Below the pieces are notes generated by a model that had not been told where the DNA came from, did no database searches, and saw only the letters and a list, made by a program, of their open reading frames with translations. 64,000 nucleotides of DNA from Paraphoma chrysanthemicola (taxonomy: Eukaryota; Ascomycota; Dothideomycetes; Pleosporales; Phaeosphaeriaceae). Below are positions 37,155 through 48,928 of this stretch, piece by piece (position 1 is the first letter of the stretch; each line of letters starts with the position of its first letter). The DNA lies in assembly GCA_020744225.1 (NCBI GenBank), contig JAGMWG010000015.1, forward strand, positions 1 to 64,000, written 5' to 3'. Both the position numbers and the translations under genes were made by a program.

Positions 37155-37239
37155 ACGGCTTGATGTTGGTCCGTTTTTAGTGATACTTGACGGCTTAATG
37201 TTGGACCGTTCAGTACTTTACGGCTTAATGTTGGTCCGC
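37155..37239. promoter_or_regulatory. Three CGG-N12-CCG sites
   Basis: Near-identical 20-bp units start at 37155, 37190 and 37220. The core is CGGCTTAATGTTGGTCCG. Copy 1 has G for A in the spacer and copy 2 has A for T. All three keep CGG and CCG exactly 12 bases apart. Spacing of the units is 35 and 30 bp. Binuclear-cluster factors bind inverted CGG triplets at a factor-specific distance (11 for Gal4, 10 for Put3), so this looks like an operator for one such factor, most simply the adjacent one. Confidence 0.72.
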
Positions 37240-37980
37240 TTTTTTAAGACGCTAAACGCACGGCCTTCGACAGCAGAACTTACACTCGCTGAGTTACTAG
37301 TTCGCTAATCACACCATTTGTGGCAAGGACTTCCTCGCCCTTCATCCTGCAACCTGCTGACGTGATGAGTGGAGGATCGAGAAGCAATCTGGATAAAGGT
37401 CAAACAACGCGATCGTGCTTCAGGTTGTCGAATCTGGAATGAAATGTCTTTTACACACGGTTCCGATGGCTTATCTTTGCACATAACTATCAAAATCACA
37501 GCAATTAGTGGGAGACTAAGGCAGGCAGGATATTTAATCTGTAAGATAGCTCCTTTTGGCCTCGGCCTCTCTGTCGGCGAGTCCAAGAAATTCAACCCGC
37601 CCCAGCAATTTGTCATAAAAAGGGCGTTGCTGCCTGGCTGGCAATCACGGACGGCACTCGTCCTTTCCACGGTTCATGGATTTTCAAGGTAATTATTTCC
37701 TGACTTTGGATCTGCCCGTAATCAGCCAATCCATGCAATTTCAAGCTTTTGGAGTCTGGGGATTGGGCGTTGCGGAGTACTTACTTCACGCCTGAACAGT
37801 AACGCTAACTTGTAGTAAAGAAAAGCTCTTATCCGGCTACCAAGTATTCTCCAGATTCGTCTCTCCCGTCTTGTCTGTGTTGGTCGTCCGATTATGTAAA
37901 TGATCACCATCATCACAAACCACTTAGCTTCCAACGCACTTTGTCGAAGCGCAAAGTAGTACAAAATCGCCGCAGACAGG

Positions 37981-40249
37981 ATGTCTTGCGTTACCTGCCG
38001 CAGTCGCAAGTTAAGATGTGATCGACAGAAGCCTCTTTGTGCAACATGTGGCAAGTCGAATCGAGAATGCACGTACTTGGAACGTCGGACAGTGGTACGA
38101 CATAGATCAAAACCGCAGAACCTGGAGGCAAGACTAGGTACGGGCCTACTATCATCCAGTGATCGCTCAGTTCATTGTTGAGTTGATTCTCGCAGCTCTG
38201 TTGGAGGCTCGGCTTGGCATGAGCATTGATATGATACCTGCATCGAGCAGATCGGCAGCAACCGCCGACGGAACGGAGGATGCAATGCGAGAGACTGGCA
38301 GTCATGGAATGTCATCAGTCAATGCCAACGATATCTCCTTGAGTGTTGGCGACAATTGTTCAATTTCAACCACCAGCCCGAACCATGATTACGGTCCACC
38401 GATAACCGAAAACGACACATCACAAGGGAAAGTCTGCTCAAGCGCTGGAGAGAAACATCCTCCGGCAGAAGTTCAGGAAGAATTGTAGGTCCATCTGCAA
38501 CTCAACTTTACACTACATAATTAAGCCTGATTCAGATTTCAAATATACTTTGATCGAATCCATCATTGTATTCCCATTATACACAAGCAAAGGTTCTACA
38601 CTACATTGAAATCTGGGCCTTATCTTGGACCTCCGCTATACCTCCAATATTCCATGTGGTGTTTGTCATCGTCAATAACTCCTAAGTACGCAAGATTTTG
38701 TGAGATGTTTTATCAAAAGGCACGAGGATATGCTGAGGTTTCGGAGGCTAAGGTATGTTTTCATTCGTTCACCCAAAAATCACAGCTCATAAGTGATAAG
38801 GGAAACGATGGAGCGTTCACCGTTTACCATGCACAGTGCTGGCATCTTATTGCAACTTTCGAGGCCCAGCGAATGTACACTACGAGGTCATGGATGAGCG
38901 CTGGAAAATGCGTACGTCTCGTTCAATTGATGGGCTTGCATCAAATTGATAAGCCCGGCTCCTACATAGGAATCATACCGGAGGCAAAAAGCTTCATCGA
39001 GTTGGAAGAGCGACGTCGGACTTTCTGGGCCGCATATCTCACCGATCGCTTCGCGAGCAAATGTAGCGGATGGCCGATGGCTATCAATAAGCATGAAGTA
39101 TGGATCTGTGTTTCATATTCGAACTAAGCTAACATATCAGATATACACAAATCTCCCGTCCTCTGAATATGCCTTCGAGAATGGCGAAGAAGAGACAAGC
39201 ATTTCTCTGGCAGATGCTTTGGCCAACGAAGGCGCTGCAAACCTGTCATCACCATTCGCAGCAGTTATTTTGGCCACGACTCTCCTGGGCCATGTTTCAA
39301 TGCACATCTATCATGGCAAAAAACCAAATACTTCCGAGATGCCAGACCACTGTGAATTTTGGATCAAACATCAAGAGCTAGATATGAGCATACTCAACAT
39401 GTTCATACATCTCCCGGACGAATTCAGGGTTCCACTGGGGGCTGGTGATACCAATGTTGTCTTCTTGAACATGACATTGCATACAGCAGCAATCTGTCTA
39501 CACCAAGCAGCCATGGATACCGCGCTGAAAGAAAACAAAGGCAACGGTTTCATAGACCAGAGCATGAACCGATGCATTACAGCAGCGGACGCAATCACGA
39601 TGGCAACACGACACATCACCCGCAATGATCTTTCCAGGGTAAGTGTCAGTATCCAAAGAGCTAAAGCTATGTTGACGATCCGTAGATTAGTTTATGGTCC
39701 GGATTCTGTTTGTTTATGGCCGGCGTTGTGTACTGCTACGACTTGAGACTCAGCCGCCCACCGCATCTGCAAAGCCAGCCTAGTCTTGTGTTCTTGCGGC
39801 AAGTCTTGCGGGAATTGGGCAAACGTCACTCTGTCGCTCAGTATTTCGGAACTCAGCTGGATGAAAAAATCAGTCTCTCGCGAGGTCACAAGCGTCATGG
39901 TGCTGGCGGAGGCACTCAAATGCAGCCAAATTTATTACCTCCCAAGGATACGAACTCTCAATCGCGCAATAGAAGAGCACGAGCTACATCGATAGCAGAG
40001 TGCTATTATTCGAAAGTCATGAGTAACCTTCTACGACATGATACAGACGAGGTTTGGGCTGTGCAAGAAGAGGACATGAATAGAGTTCTACAGACTAACG
40101 AGCATGTCCTGGGCACTAAATTCCGAACCCAGAGATCGGATTTTTGGGCTCATAGCTCGCTAGAGAAAGAGGAGAACTGGGAATTGCACACAGCAAAAGT
40201 CCTGCCGATCCAGCAAGACACAAATTCTGTATACAATTATCAAGTTTAA
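37981..40249 (+). CDS. Zn2Cys6 transcription factor, fungal-specific
   Basis: Six exons (37981-38137, 38196-38484, 38536-38752, 38801-39097, 39141-39638, 39686-40249) join to 2022 nt, or 673 residues. The N-terminus is a binuclear zinc cluster, Cys 3, 6, 13, 20, 23 and 30 (C-x2-C-x6-C-x6-C-x2-C-x6-C), with the basic RSRKLRCDR loop, followed by a leucine-rich segment (NLEARLALLEARL) suited to dimerisation. The middle carries the fungal-specific regulatory domain: IYFDRIHHCIPIIH, YHAQCWHLIATFEAQRMY, RLVQLMGLHQID and EERRRTFWAAYLTDRF. The cluster begins only two residues after the ATG, so a short upstream exon may be missing; homologues usually have a basic leader. It is divergent from the ABC transporter, whose likely regulator it is. 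The last exon after about 39880 is less certain. Confidence 0.88.
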
Positions 40250-40947
40250 AATACTACAAATAACTTTCGAACTATAACTGAGCTTGCGCCTTAGAAGAAA
40301 TGAAAAAAAACACTCTCCTTAATTGACAGCGCATTGACTACGCTACTTGACAATTTGATTCGCGCAACTATTCGCGTACAGTGACATGATCGTGGACGCC
40401 GCCATGGGATCGTAACTTCGAATAACAACTGCTTGCTAAGAATTTTGAAAGCTAGAACTGTCAATTGGTTACGGAGTGCAATTAGTGCAGATCATTACAA
40501 CTAACCTTCACGTTAGGAAAGTCCATCACAGCTGAACTTCGCGATAATTAAATAGAGGGGCATTTCTAAAACCTCTTTGCGAGAAACTGAAGTAAGAGTC
40601 CACGTTCAAAGAGTTTGGTTTCAACATGGTCTAACGCTGCAGGGAAATTGAGCATATAGCGGAAGCAATACTAAGTGACTACTCGCAAACGTCCTAAAAC
40701 TTTCGACACAGCAGAAAGATTAAAGACGCCACAGCACCAGTCAACGACCCATTCCGCGCAGGATCGTCGTTTTCCCGTGGTGTCCATTCTGGAATTGCGA
40801 TCGTCATAACTATTCTAACATGAATCAGTCTCGAGGAAACGCTGCGCCGCACCGCGCACCATTCACGCCAGAAAGAATCCCGACCGATTCGAGACGTTGT
40901 TTTTCTCGTAGCAACAAGACGTACTCGAATATTGCGATCACCAATAC
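40250..40947. other. Intergenic, AT-rich, no gene seen
   Basis: About 700 bp lie between the convergent ends of the Zn2Cys6 gene and the SET-MYND gene. They are visibly AT-rich in the first half and contain only short ORFs. This is presumably 3'-UTR and terminator sequence for both genes. Confidence 0.5.
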
Positions 40948-42701
40948 TCAGCCTGTACGAACGCATCCCTCCACTTCAAACAGTTCTCGTAAATTAGGGT
41001 CTCGCAGCAGCTTGCAGACAGGCTTATGTCCTTTCTCACTCCAACCTGTTCTCTGACAGCCCTTATCACAAGATGTCAGCACCTTCCTCAGGATTTCGGG
41101 AGTATTGGCCGGAGGTCTTACACTATCACAGTACCAGAATAACGAACACTTCCCACATCGGTTCAAGGAAGATGCCTTCTTGCTACACCCATGGCACGTT
41201 TTGGTTCCATCAACCATCGTCGAAAAACGTTGAACGTCGTCGTTCAACTCTAGCAACTTCTCCAAAGACACTGGGAAGATCTTCGCAACGTTCATTTACG
41301 TCAGCATAAATCCGACGGAGCCTCATTCTAAGGATTGGTAAGACGTACCTTCAGCATCTTTGGGTCCACGTGACGGATGCCAGGATCTCCATGTATGAAT
41401 ATGCGCTGTTTTGCGTACGGGACGGCAACCGTATAGCCAACCTGAATCTGTGCAGGTGTCATCTCCCTACCCAGATCATCTGTGTAGAAGTGGAGTGGAA
41501 TCTTCTTCTTATCGACATCCATGAGCTCTAGCTCTAGATGATGAGCTGTCGTGGTGTCGGCAATTTCTCCCAGAAAGCACCAGCGACGTAGTGGTTGGTA
41601 GGAGCCATCAACTTCCTCATAGAAGTCTAAATCACCATCGCTGGCCGGGAGAGCAGCGAAGCTAGGAAACGTTTCCCGATTTCGAAGATCTGCCAACTGG
41701 GCCAGACTTTTGACTTGCCTTGGCTTTTCTCTCTTCCACAGCCAGTCTTCGAAGTCAGACGTGTCAAGCCCCTGTGGAACCTCATCCGACGATGTCTGCC
41801 ACTTTGTGGAAAGCTTATACAGCGGAAGCTTACTTGGGTTTCGTGCTAGTAAATCGTGCTCGATCGCCTCTTTGCTGTCACTTCCTAGATTTGCTCGCCA
41901 TCCTTCCACTGCTCTCCCTGCAAAGATACGCCCTCTTGCAAGGTCACCATTAGCAATGGCAATTTGGGCGGCATCAAGGTACGCGCGTGGCAGTCCGGGG
42001 TCGCCTGGTCGTTGTTCGTTGCAGAGACGAACTCGTTCATCAGCATAGCGAAGAGTTCGTAGTAAGAAGGTCATCCGCATGCCGTCATGGCCAATGAGAT
42101 CATCCAGCTCGTCGATCCTTTTCAACCGTCTATCACTTTCTTCGCTCTGTTCTGGTGGTAAGGAGCACAGACGGCAGGCACACAGGAACTGGAACTTCTC
42201 CCGGAGTTTCTTCTGGCGGATCGCGCGGCTACTATCAAAACCCAGATAATATATGGTGATTTCCTCGCCTTTAGAGATATCCCTCAAAGCATGGACAGTA
42301 TGTCGTTTGATAGACTGATTCCAGCTCTTATGTGCATTATTATCGCAGGCATGGTTGATGCGGCAGGCTTCAAGAAACACTCCTCCTCCGATATCGTCGT
42401 CCTCGATAGGGAGGCCGTTCGTTCGAATGATGCCGAGAGACTGCTCGACGATGTTATTGTATGGATAGAGGTTGTACATGGCGAGGAATGAGTGCCGTTG
42501 TTGCTCGCCGAGGCGCTCAACTTGCTCGGATATGTGTATCTTTAGCCACTGTTCATCTCGGTGGCGCTTGGGTGTCGTGATGACTGGTTGCTCCGATAGA
42601 ATTCGCGTGCCTTTGGGGATGTTTTCGGCAGCAACGAGACCTTTTCCCTTCTCCGGTATGTCTTGCAAGGCGTACAACGAGCTGCCGTTCATGCGCTGCA
42701 T
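40948..42701 (-). CDS. SET domain protein with C-terminal MYND zinc finger
   Basis: Three exons (41349-42701, 41122-41280, 40948-41061) join to 1626 nt, or 541 residues. It is a putative protein-lysine methyltransferase. The SET region starts almost at the N-terminus (LYALQDIPEKGKGLVAAENI, PKGTRILSE) and reaches INHACDNNAHKSWN (the NHxCxxN site), GEEITIYYL and FLCACRLC. A helical middle follows. After the first intron comes a MYND finger with all ligands: CHGCSKK, CGKCSLFWYCDSGCQ, GHKPVC. The second intron (41062-41121) splits the MYND finger and uses donor GTAAGA. I chose the ATG at 42701 because homologues begin close to the SET domain. The frame is open to 43010, but that extra part looks non-coding. 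The substrate is unknown. Confidence 0.85.
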
Positions 42702-43925
42702 GTCGACCCGCGCTCTAACTCTCAGTCTGTAGTCTGAAGTCAACTTCAGGGAAAGTGTTCCAATCGTAAGGCTCGAAGGGATCGGAATTGCTGGTAAGAA
42801 GTCGTGAGAGAGGAACTCGCGAAAAGGCGGGGTTGACGACGAACGGCAAGATGCAGAATGTTGAACGCCAATGCATGTAGTGATGATGCCGTGTAACTTG
42901 CTCGACCTCCAGCAACCTGTAGCTGCGGACCACGCATACGCTTCCCGCACGAGTAGCATGGCTGCTTTCGTTGCACCACAAAAGCCATGCCTCCCGGCCC
43001 GAACACTCAAACTGCCATGCTAGGAGACCTTATGCATTCATTCCAAATGCTTTCATAATTCTTTCAGAATACCTAAGTGTTAGCGACAGCTAGTATTGTA
43101 AGTGTGAAGCAATACATCGGCGGTGGTAGTTCTACAGATTGAGGTGCATCCATCTCGTAGTAACGCTATCATTCTACAATCGTCTTACTCTCTCACTATC
43201 CGTAGCATGATGATCGCACTGCTGCACGTCAACGTTAGCATGATCGTATAATGCCTCCTGTAGATAATAACTTGGTGCAGTTCATATTCGCACAAAGTGC
43301 ATGTGTATAATATTAAACGTCATGGACATTGACCGTAGCTAAGTACTGGTTGCCTGTATGGTAGCAGTTTCGAACAGCGGTTGCGCAATCCATACGGCGC
43401 TGTGGCGTTGCACAGCGCCATGATCCAGCCTTCCGTGAGTGATTCGTATGTACACGCCTTGTGAGATGGAGCTCGTAGATGTTCTAGGACAAGCGCAATC
43501 ACTCAAGCGTTTCTTTCGACCTTGCGTCCGAGCTTGAGCATTCGTGTCGAGATTGCACTCTTCAGTCTACACGAGCTCGACACCCTTAAGAAAGGTGGAA
43601 TGGCTCCACAGCGTAGTGTCAATAATTGTGTGAGATCCTTTCACAAGTAGCCTTGACGGTAAGCCTCATCAAGAACATGAAGTGGCGAGTTTGATTAAGT
43701 ACGTGATTCATTCTCATTGATATGGTTTATTCTCATCTATATGCTAGTATGGCTCGGAAGTAAAGCGACCAAAGACGCCGTCGCTAACATTGCAAACGAA
43801 GCCAACTCAACAAGACGAAGCGAAAAGGGTATCTCAGAGAAGATGCAACTTCCAAACTTAAGCATAGGAGAAGGCGTCCTTTGCATCACCACCATCGAGA
43901 AGTGTATAGCTCGACCGCACCTTGA
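42702..43925. other. Intergenic, no gene seen
   Basis: The 1.2 kb lie between the SET-MYND gene start and the end of the C2H2 gene, both on the minus strand. They include the likely SET-MYND promoter. ORFs are under 95 codons and unconvincing. The part 43040-43800 is AT-richer than its surroundings. Confidence 0.5.
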
Positions 43926-46513
43926 CTACCACAGACGGCGTGCGAGAAAGTCGTCTTCATCAGGAGTTTCCGGCACGGACGGCTCCAAGTAAGGCGATGG
44001 GACAGAGCCATCGCCATCAGGAAGAGAGAGACGACTCGGGAAAGCCCGACGTAGAGGCGACTCGTCCTGCAAATCCCCATGCGGTAGAGATGTACGGCGG
44101 GGGAAAGGAAATGTGAAAGGGCTCAGCAAAGTTTGGGTATCCGCCTGCAGAGTCGATGAAGGATTGGTGTAAGTAGAGTCGTGATGGCGTGAAGAGCCAT
44201 TGCCGTTGGCGAAGCTGCTCAGTTCCGTACTGATGCCCGAGGCGTTATAGTGGCCTGATCCTGATCCTTGCGAAGGTGGCGGGGGTAACGGTGTATGGTA
44301 AGATGCATCATTATGCAAGTGAATGGGTCCCGGTGAGGAGTCTGCGGCTTGCGGTGGATTCTGCATTTGATGTGTTCGGCGACTTTCAACCATGCCTACC
44401 ATGGCTAGATACGTCTCTTGAGCTTGATAAGCCATGTCTCTGACCTGATCATCGGAAAGGTTCGGCTCAGCCGAGCGAAGGTCACCTTGGAGATTGCCCC
44501 ATCCGTCCACCAGATTACGATAGTGTCGAGAATCATCGGGCCGTAATGGTATCAGATTTGGCCCAAGACCAAGATCATGCACATGACCAAAGTTGACCTG
44601 GCCCTCGACTAGCGAAGGTGGCGACTGCAAATGACGTGGAGTCATCAAATCCTGGAGGACAAAATCCATGGCGACATCCTGACCAGTCACTGGACTAGGT
44701 TCGTAGGAAGGCGAGCGAACAGTCGATTGGGGTCGATCCAGCCCACCGTGGAGTTCACCTAAAAAAGAGCTGGACGGAATCGGGCCTCCACGAGGCAGGC
44801 GACATTGTGCGACGATCGACTCAGGAAGCCAGCCCCAATGGCCAGGCCCTATCCCAGATGATCAGCTTGAATGCATCCATCGCGCACTGGAAAATGACTT
44901 ACAGGGAAGCGGTACTCTTGTGACTTGGGGGTATAATTTCAGATATTGTCGGGCCCAAAAAATGATTATGTGACCCTGAACCCGAGTCTCGGATGTACAA
45001 CTGTTAGAGTTCTTGTGATCGTCGTAAGATCTTTTGTCAATGAAGTCTTCTAGACAACGCGAACACTGCCTGACAAAAGCGGGATAGCCTCCATGCCTGC
45101 CATTACGGTCTGGGTTGAGGTGACTGCGGACCTGGGACATTGAACTCACCCGACAACCATTACAAGGGGGATTGAAGCTGTTCATACTATGATACTTGAA
45201 GACAGGGCAATCCACTTCGATATTGTCCGGTAAGAGGAGCTCGTCATAGAGGGTCAATAAGCCATCGTTCCCCGACTTGCCGGTGTGCTGCTTGCGGCTA
45301 GTTGATTTCGAAATGCGGTCGCTCTGCACTTTGGTGGTGCGACCGCCGGCTAGGCGTCCATTGCCACGCGGGCCGGCCCGTTGTCCGTGGGGTGCGCAGC
45401 TCTTGGAACCGCCCTGTGCGTCGCTGATACACCCATGGGTACGGGTATCTATGTCTCGGACTGCGGCAGTGATGTCATCAAGGACTTTTGCGTACGCTGG
45501 ATAAGCACTGGACCTGGTTACTGTCAGTGGATACTTGAAAATACACACTGTGAAGGGTTCATACTGAGTGATACGTAGCTCGTGCACTATACGTTCCCAA
45601 CGCATGAAGAAATTATCGCAGGTCTCTGAGAATGTGACATAGTCGAGCTTTTGCTGCAAAGTTGCGAAGACATGGTGTGCTGGTGTTAGACGTTGGGGAG
45701 AGGTCGTCTCACAATGACCAATGCTCTCGGGCTCCACCGAGGAATGCTGGCCGAAAGTACGCTCGGAGTCGGATAGCCCAGTCGAGCAATGCTCGAGACC
45801 CCGTCGACTTTGATACGTCGGAAGTGGAAGGTCAGGGTGCTTCTTGCGCATGTGCTTCAGCCGAGCGTCTTGCCGCTGATATACTCTGAAGCAGCCGTCA
45901 GCCGTGCAAGTGTACGGACCTCCTTTGGCACCCTGATGCTTATGCCGCACATGTCGGGCGAGATTCCCACGTCGATATGAGCCCCTGAACTGTTGGCTAC
46001 ATTGCCCACAGCAAGCAGTGTTGCTATCTGTATAGCGACTTGTGGGAAGCGGGGACGATGCGGTTGCGCTCGAGGCCACTGCCCATGGCTGAGGCAGAGG
46101 TGGACTTGGAGGTGGGGAGTAGCCAGTGAGTGATGCAGCCTCAGGAGAAGCACATTGCAACCCAGAGGCAATGCGTGAGAGGGAGCGTTCAAACGCCGAG
46201 TCGCAGGGCGCATTGATATCTGCATTGAGATCATCGAATATGTGAGTCTCGGGTGGCCAATCGTACGGGGTATATGGAGAGTGAAGGTCGGGTTCCTGAT
46301 GTTGCAATGTTAGCGTGTTGGTAGTCCTGGGTGCTGGAGACTACATACGCGGGGATTGAACTGCGACCATGGTTCTGCGTAGGGCATTGCAGAACTAGCA
46401 GAAACGGTCTGTGAGGATTCGAGATCGTGGTCGGCCATGTAGCGACGAGTGAGAGAAAGGTCCAAGGCGCTGTCGACGCGACTGTCGTCACGGTAAGCCA
46501 TGTTCCTCGACAT
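43926..46513 (-). CDS. C2H2 zinc-finger transcription factor
   Basis: Three exons (46349-46513, 44903-46295, 43926-44848) join to 2481 nt, or 826 residues. Introns are GTATGT...GCTAAC...CATCAG and GTAAGT...GCTGAT...GATAG. Two adjacent C2H2 fingers lie at about 151-175 (CGQCSQQF, then YRRGNLARHVRHKH) and 185-208 (CTADGCFRVY, then ARLKHMRKKH). A third, degenerate cysteine-rich unit near 430-490 (NPPCNGCRV; CSRCLEDF; HKNSNSC) may also bind metal. The rest is Pro/Ser-rich and disordered, as in fungal regulators. The ATG at 46513 is used; a second in-frame ATG at 46501 is equally possible. The target genes cannot be inferred; neighbours are a SET-MYND and a glyoxalase-like gene. Confidence 0.8.
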
Positions 46514-47880
46514 GGGTGATCAGGCTTGCTTGATGGCGGTGATTGGAGCGCGCGGTGGAGCGCGTCTTATGGTGAGGGTAGGGCGGGTCGGAGCGACCAG
46601 ACACTGGTACCCGTCGAGAATAGCCGGTGCACGCGACTGTCCAGGAGCATTGTATGAGGAAAGATTTTGGGCGGCGGCCAGCAATTTAAAGCCACGAGCG
46701 CGCAGTGGGTAGGCGAGTGGACTGGCAAGCACGGCGGCGACGGTGCTTGTAATATGCCATGCTCAACTGTGAAACTGAAGTGGCCTTCCCTAAATGGGAT
46801 GCGCCGCGGCAACGGGAGTGTGTGATGGCTGGCTGACACCCTATCCCAATTCCGAGTAAAAGGGCATTACGTCGTTTGCCAAGGACGCGCGAAGACGTGC
46901 AATGCAAGCAACTGCGGAAGCTTGTGGGGAGCTTGGGGCGGGGAGGTTCGACGGCGGCCGTTGAAGTGAGGCTGGACGGCGCCCACTTGGACGACATTGG
47001 GAAGGTGCGCTCGACGGAATGCATGGCCGCTCCGGAAAGTACGCTGTATGGTCATCAGTGTGCTGGCAGCGTTGAGTCGGTGCAGCGACTTGTCGTGAGA
47101 GCGGGTGCACAAGCCACTCTGCCACGGCACGCTTTCACAGTAGGATGCGAGGCAGTGCGCAAGGCATTTGCGCCGAAACCCACGCCCACCCCAGCACTCT
47201 TCTCCCTGTACATCAGCCTCAAATGGCCGAGCTTGCCGCGAGCAAGCCGACCAAGGAAGATTGTATGGGATTGGCAACAGCTGATCTGTAGCCGTTGCGT
47301 TGTTGTTCGTGTTGTTGCAGTCGTGGTCGGGCGAGCCTCGACGAACCGCCGACCTGCTGTGCGGGGTCGTCCACCACCGCGCATTGCCTGTTGAGAAGGC
47401 AACCAGATGACTGTGACCGAGGCTGACTCGGGGCGCGAATGGGCGGGGCCCTAGGAATGGAGGACGGTGGCAAAATCAAAACTCGCGCATCGTGACGCTT
47501 TTCTGTTGTTGCAATCAGCGATCGTCAGGCAACAGCTCCGGGATCCTTACAAGCCCCCTAGTGCTAGAACTTGCACTGCCTACCATCCATCCTTGCCGCA
47601 CATCCATCTCGCGCGCGTAGCGCCGGGCGTACCTCGTGGATAGTACGGGTGCCTACTCAGGTACGCGTCAGTTGTGGTGGCGAGCACCTGAAGCAGATAA
47701 CTCGCGTTGTTTATGCTATGACGTCGATTAGTTGTTCATGATCTCGAGACAAGATGCGGGGAAGTGCCAAGGTTATTGCTTTCGTCGTGGCCGCATGACA
47801 CTGGATATCGACAACACCAAATCACTGTCAAGTAAGCGGGGCGCAACCATGCTCGGGGTGCCAAATGTGATTCTGTGCAG
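46514..47880. other. Intergenic, no gene seen
   Basis: The 1.37 kb hold the promoter of the C2H2 gene and the 3' end of the glyoxalase-like gene. ORFs up to about 170 codons exist on both strands at 46870-47400, but they overlap one another, lack motifs, and look like chance frames in GC-rich DNA. Confidence 0.45.
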
Positions 47881-48928
47881 CTAGAGCTTACCCTTGGCCT
47901 CGCTCTGGCCTGTCATCGTGCCTGTCAACCAGAGATACCACCTCACTCCACATATGTCGATGCCGTGAGCTGAGTATACACCAGCATCCCTTGCTCTCTT
48001 CACAATCGCATCGAGCTTGTCCTGGCCTTTGACTCCCACGGTTATGGACACGAGCCCCTCTGGTTGCCCTTCTTGCCCCGCCACAAAACCCATCTTTGCG
48101 TTCGTGAAAGCTAGCAGATCGCGGCTCCGTGCAACGCCAAACAGCTCCTCCCATTGGCGACTTGCCGCTTCGTGGTCGCTGTCGCCGGGCTGCAGGCGCA
48201 AAACACATCCTAGCAGTGAAAGGTGCTCGGTGCGCTTCATGCCGGGATAGTAAACTTTGTGATCCGACCCGCAAGCGTGCCACGGAGAAAAGCGTGATTT
48301 GAGTGGTGTGGGATTGTTCGGTTCTGGGGCGTGGCTGTCGAGCTCTGGCATCATGCCGCCTGCCCATTGTCAGCACGCCGCGTCGCCACTCACGTAGACA
48401 GCAGAGCCTCGTGTACCCACCTTTGATGCCCTTGGGGTGGTACTGGACGCATACGACATCGCCGTGATCGTATCCCCAGATCACCTTGCTCAGGCTCTTC
48501 GCCTCGATGTGCTCCCGCCGCTTTCGCGCGTCCTCGGTTTGCATGATGATCATGTAGCCACCATCGCCGCGTTTGTCAAGCAGTCGGCCAGCAGTCGTAC
48601 CGTCTTTAAAGGGCGAAACAAGTTCAATCAAGTCGCCTCCAAGCGGGACTGACCATGTCAGCTAGGGGTAGGAGAAAAAGGTGCCGGCATACTCAGGCCA
48701 TTCTTTAAGCCCCATTGGCCGACAATTGGATCTTCGAATATGACTTCTGTGCCGAAAACGTGTGTCTGCCTTGCGCGTCAATTTGGTTGATGCCGTCCGT
48801 CGCCTCCGCTGCCCTACAATGAGTTGCTTTGTTTTCTCCAGGTCCTTGGTGACCAGTGCGATCTGGCGTAGACGCGTCGGGGCTGGCCCGAGGGTGCCTT
48901 TCGGTCCAATATTCACAGCACCCGACAT
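47881..48928 (-). CDS. Glyoxalase-like (VOC superfamily) protein
   Basis: Four exons (48818-48928, 48693-48765, 48421-48648, 47881-48359) join to 891 nt, or 296 residues. Key stretches are LRQIALVTKDLEKTKQL (first beta-alpha unit), VFGTEVIFEDPIVGQWGL, IPLGGDLIELVSPF (metal-site-like Glu in the ELVSP strand), GDGGYMIIMQTEDA, and YHPKGIKGGMMPELDSH. These match the glyoxalase-like domain of fungal proteins in the vicinal-oxygen-chelate fold. The reaction is unknown. Introns are 44-61 nt and each join restores the conserved sequence. The ATG at 48928 follows an in-frame TTG that is not needed. It is divergent from the distant J-domain gene. Confidence 0.82.

Larger units (their letters stand above)
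36310..37980. promoter_or_regulatory. Shared divergent promoter of the ABC transporter and Zn2Cys6 factor
   Basis: These 1.67 kb carry two separate repeat families, both built from inverted CGG half-sites (own entries). The CGG-N4-CCG copies lie about 270-410 bp from the transporter ATG. The CGG-N12-CCG copies lie about 850-930 bp from it and about 740-830 bp from the factor ATG. ORFs inside are short and overlap the repeats. Confidence 0.6.

Noticed and set aside
31274..40249. Secondary-metabolite gene cluster around the ABC transporter and Zn2Cys6 factor
   Set aside because: No polyketide synthase, peptide synthetase, terpene synthase, P450 or methyltransferase of that kind lies nearby; the SET-MYND gene is a chromatin/protein methyltransferase type.
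42702..43010. N-terminal extension of the SET-MYND protein
   Set aside because: The frame is open, but the sequence resembles promoter DNA and homologues start next to the SET domain.
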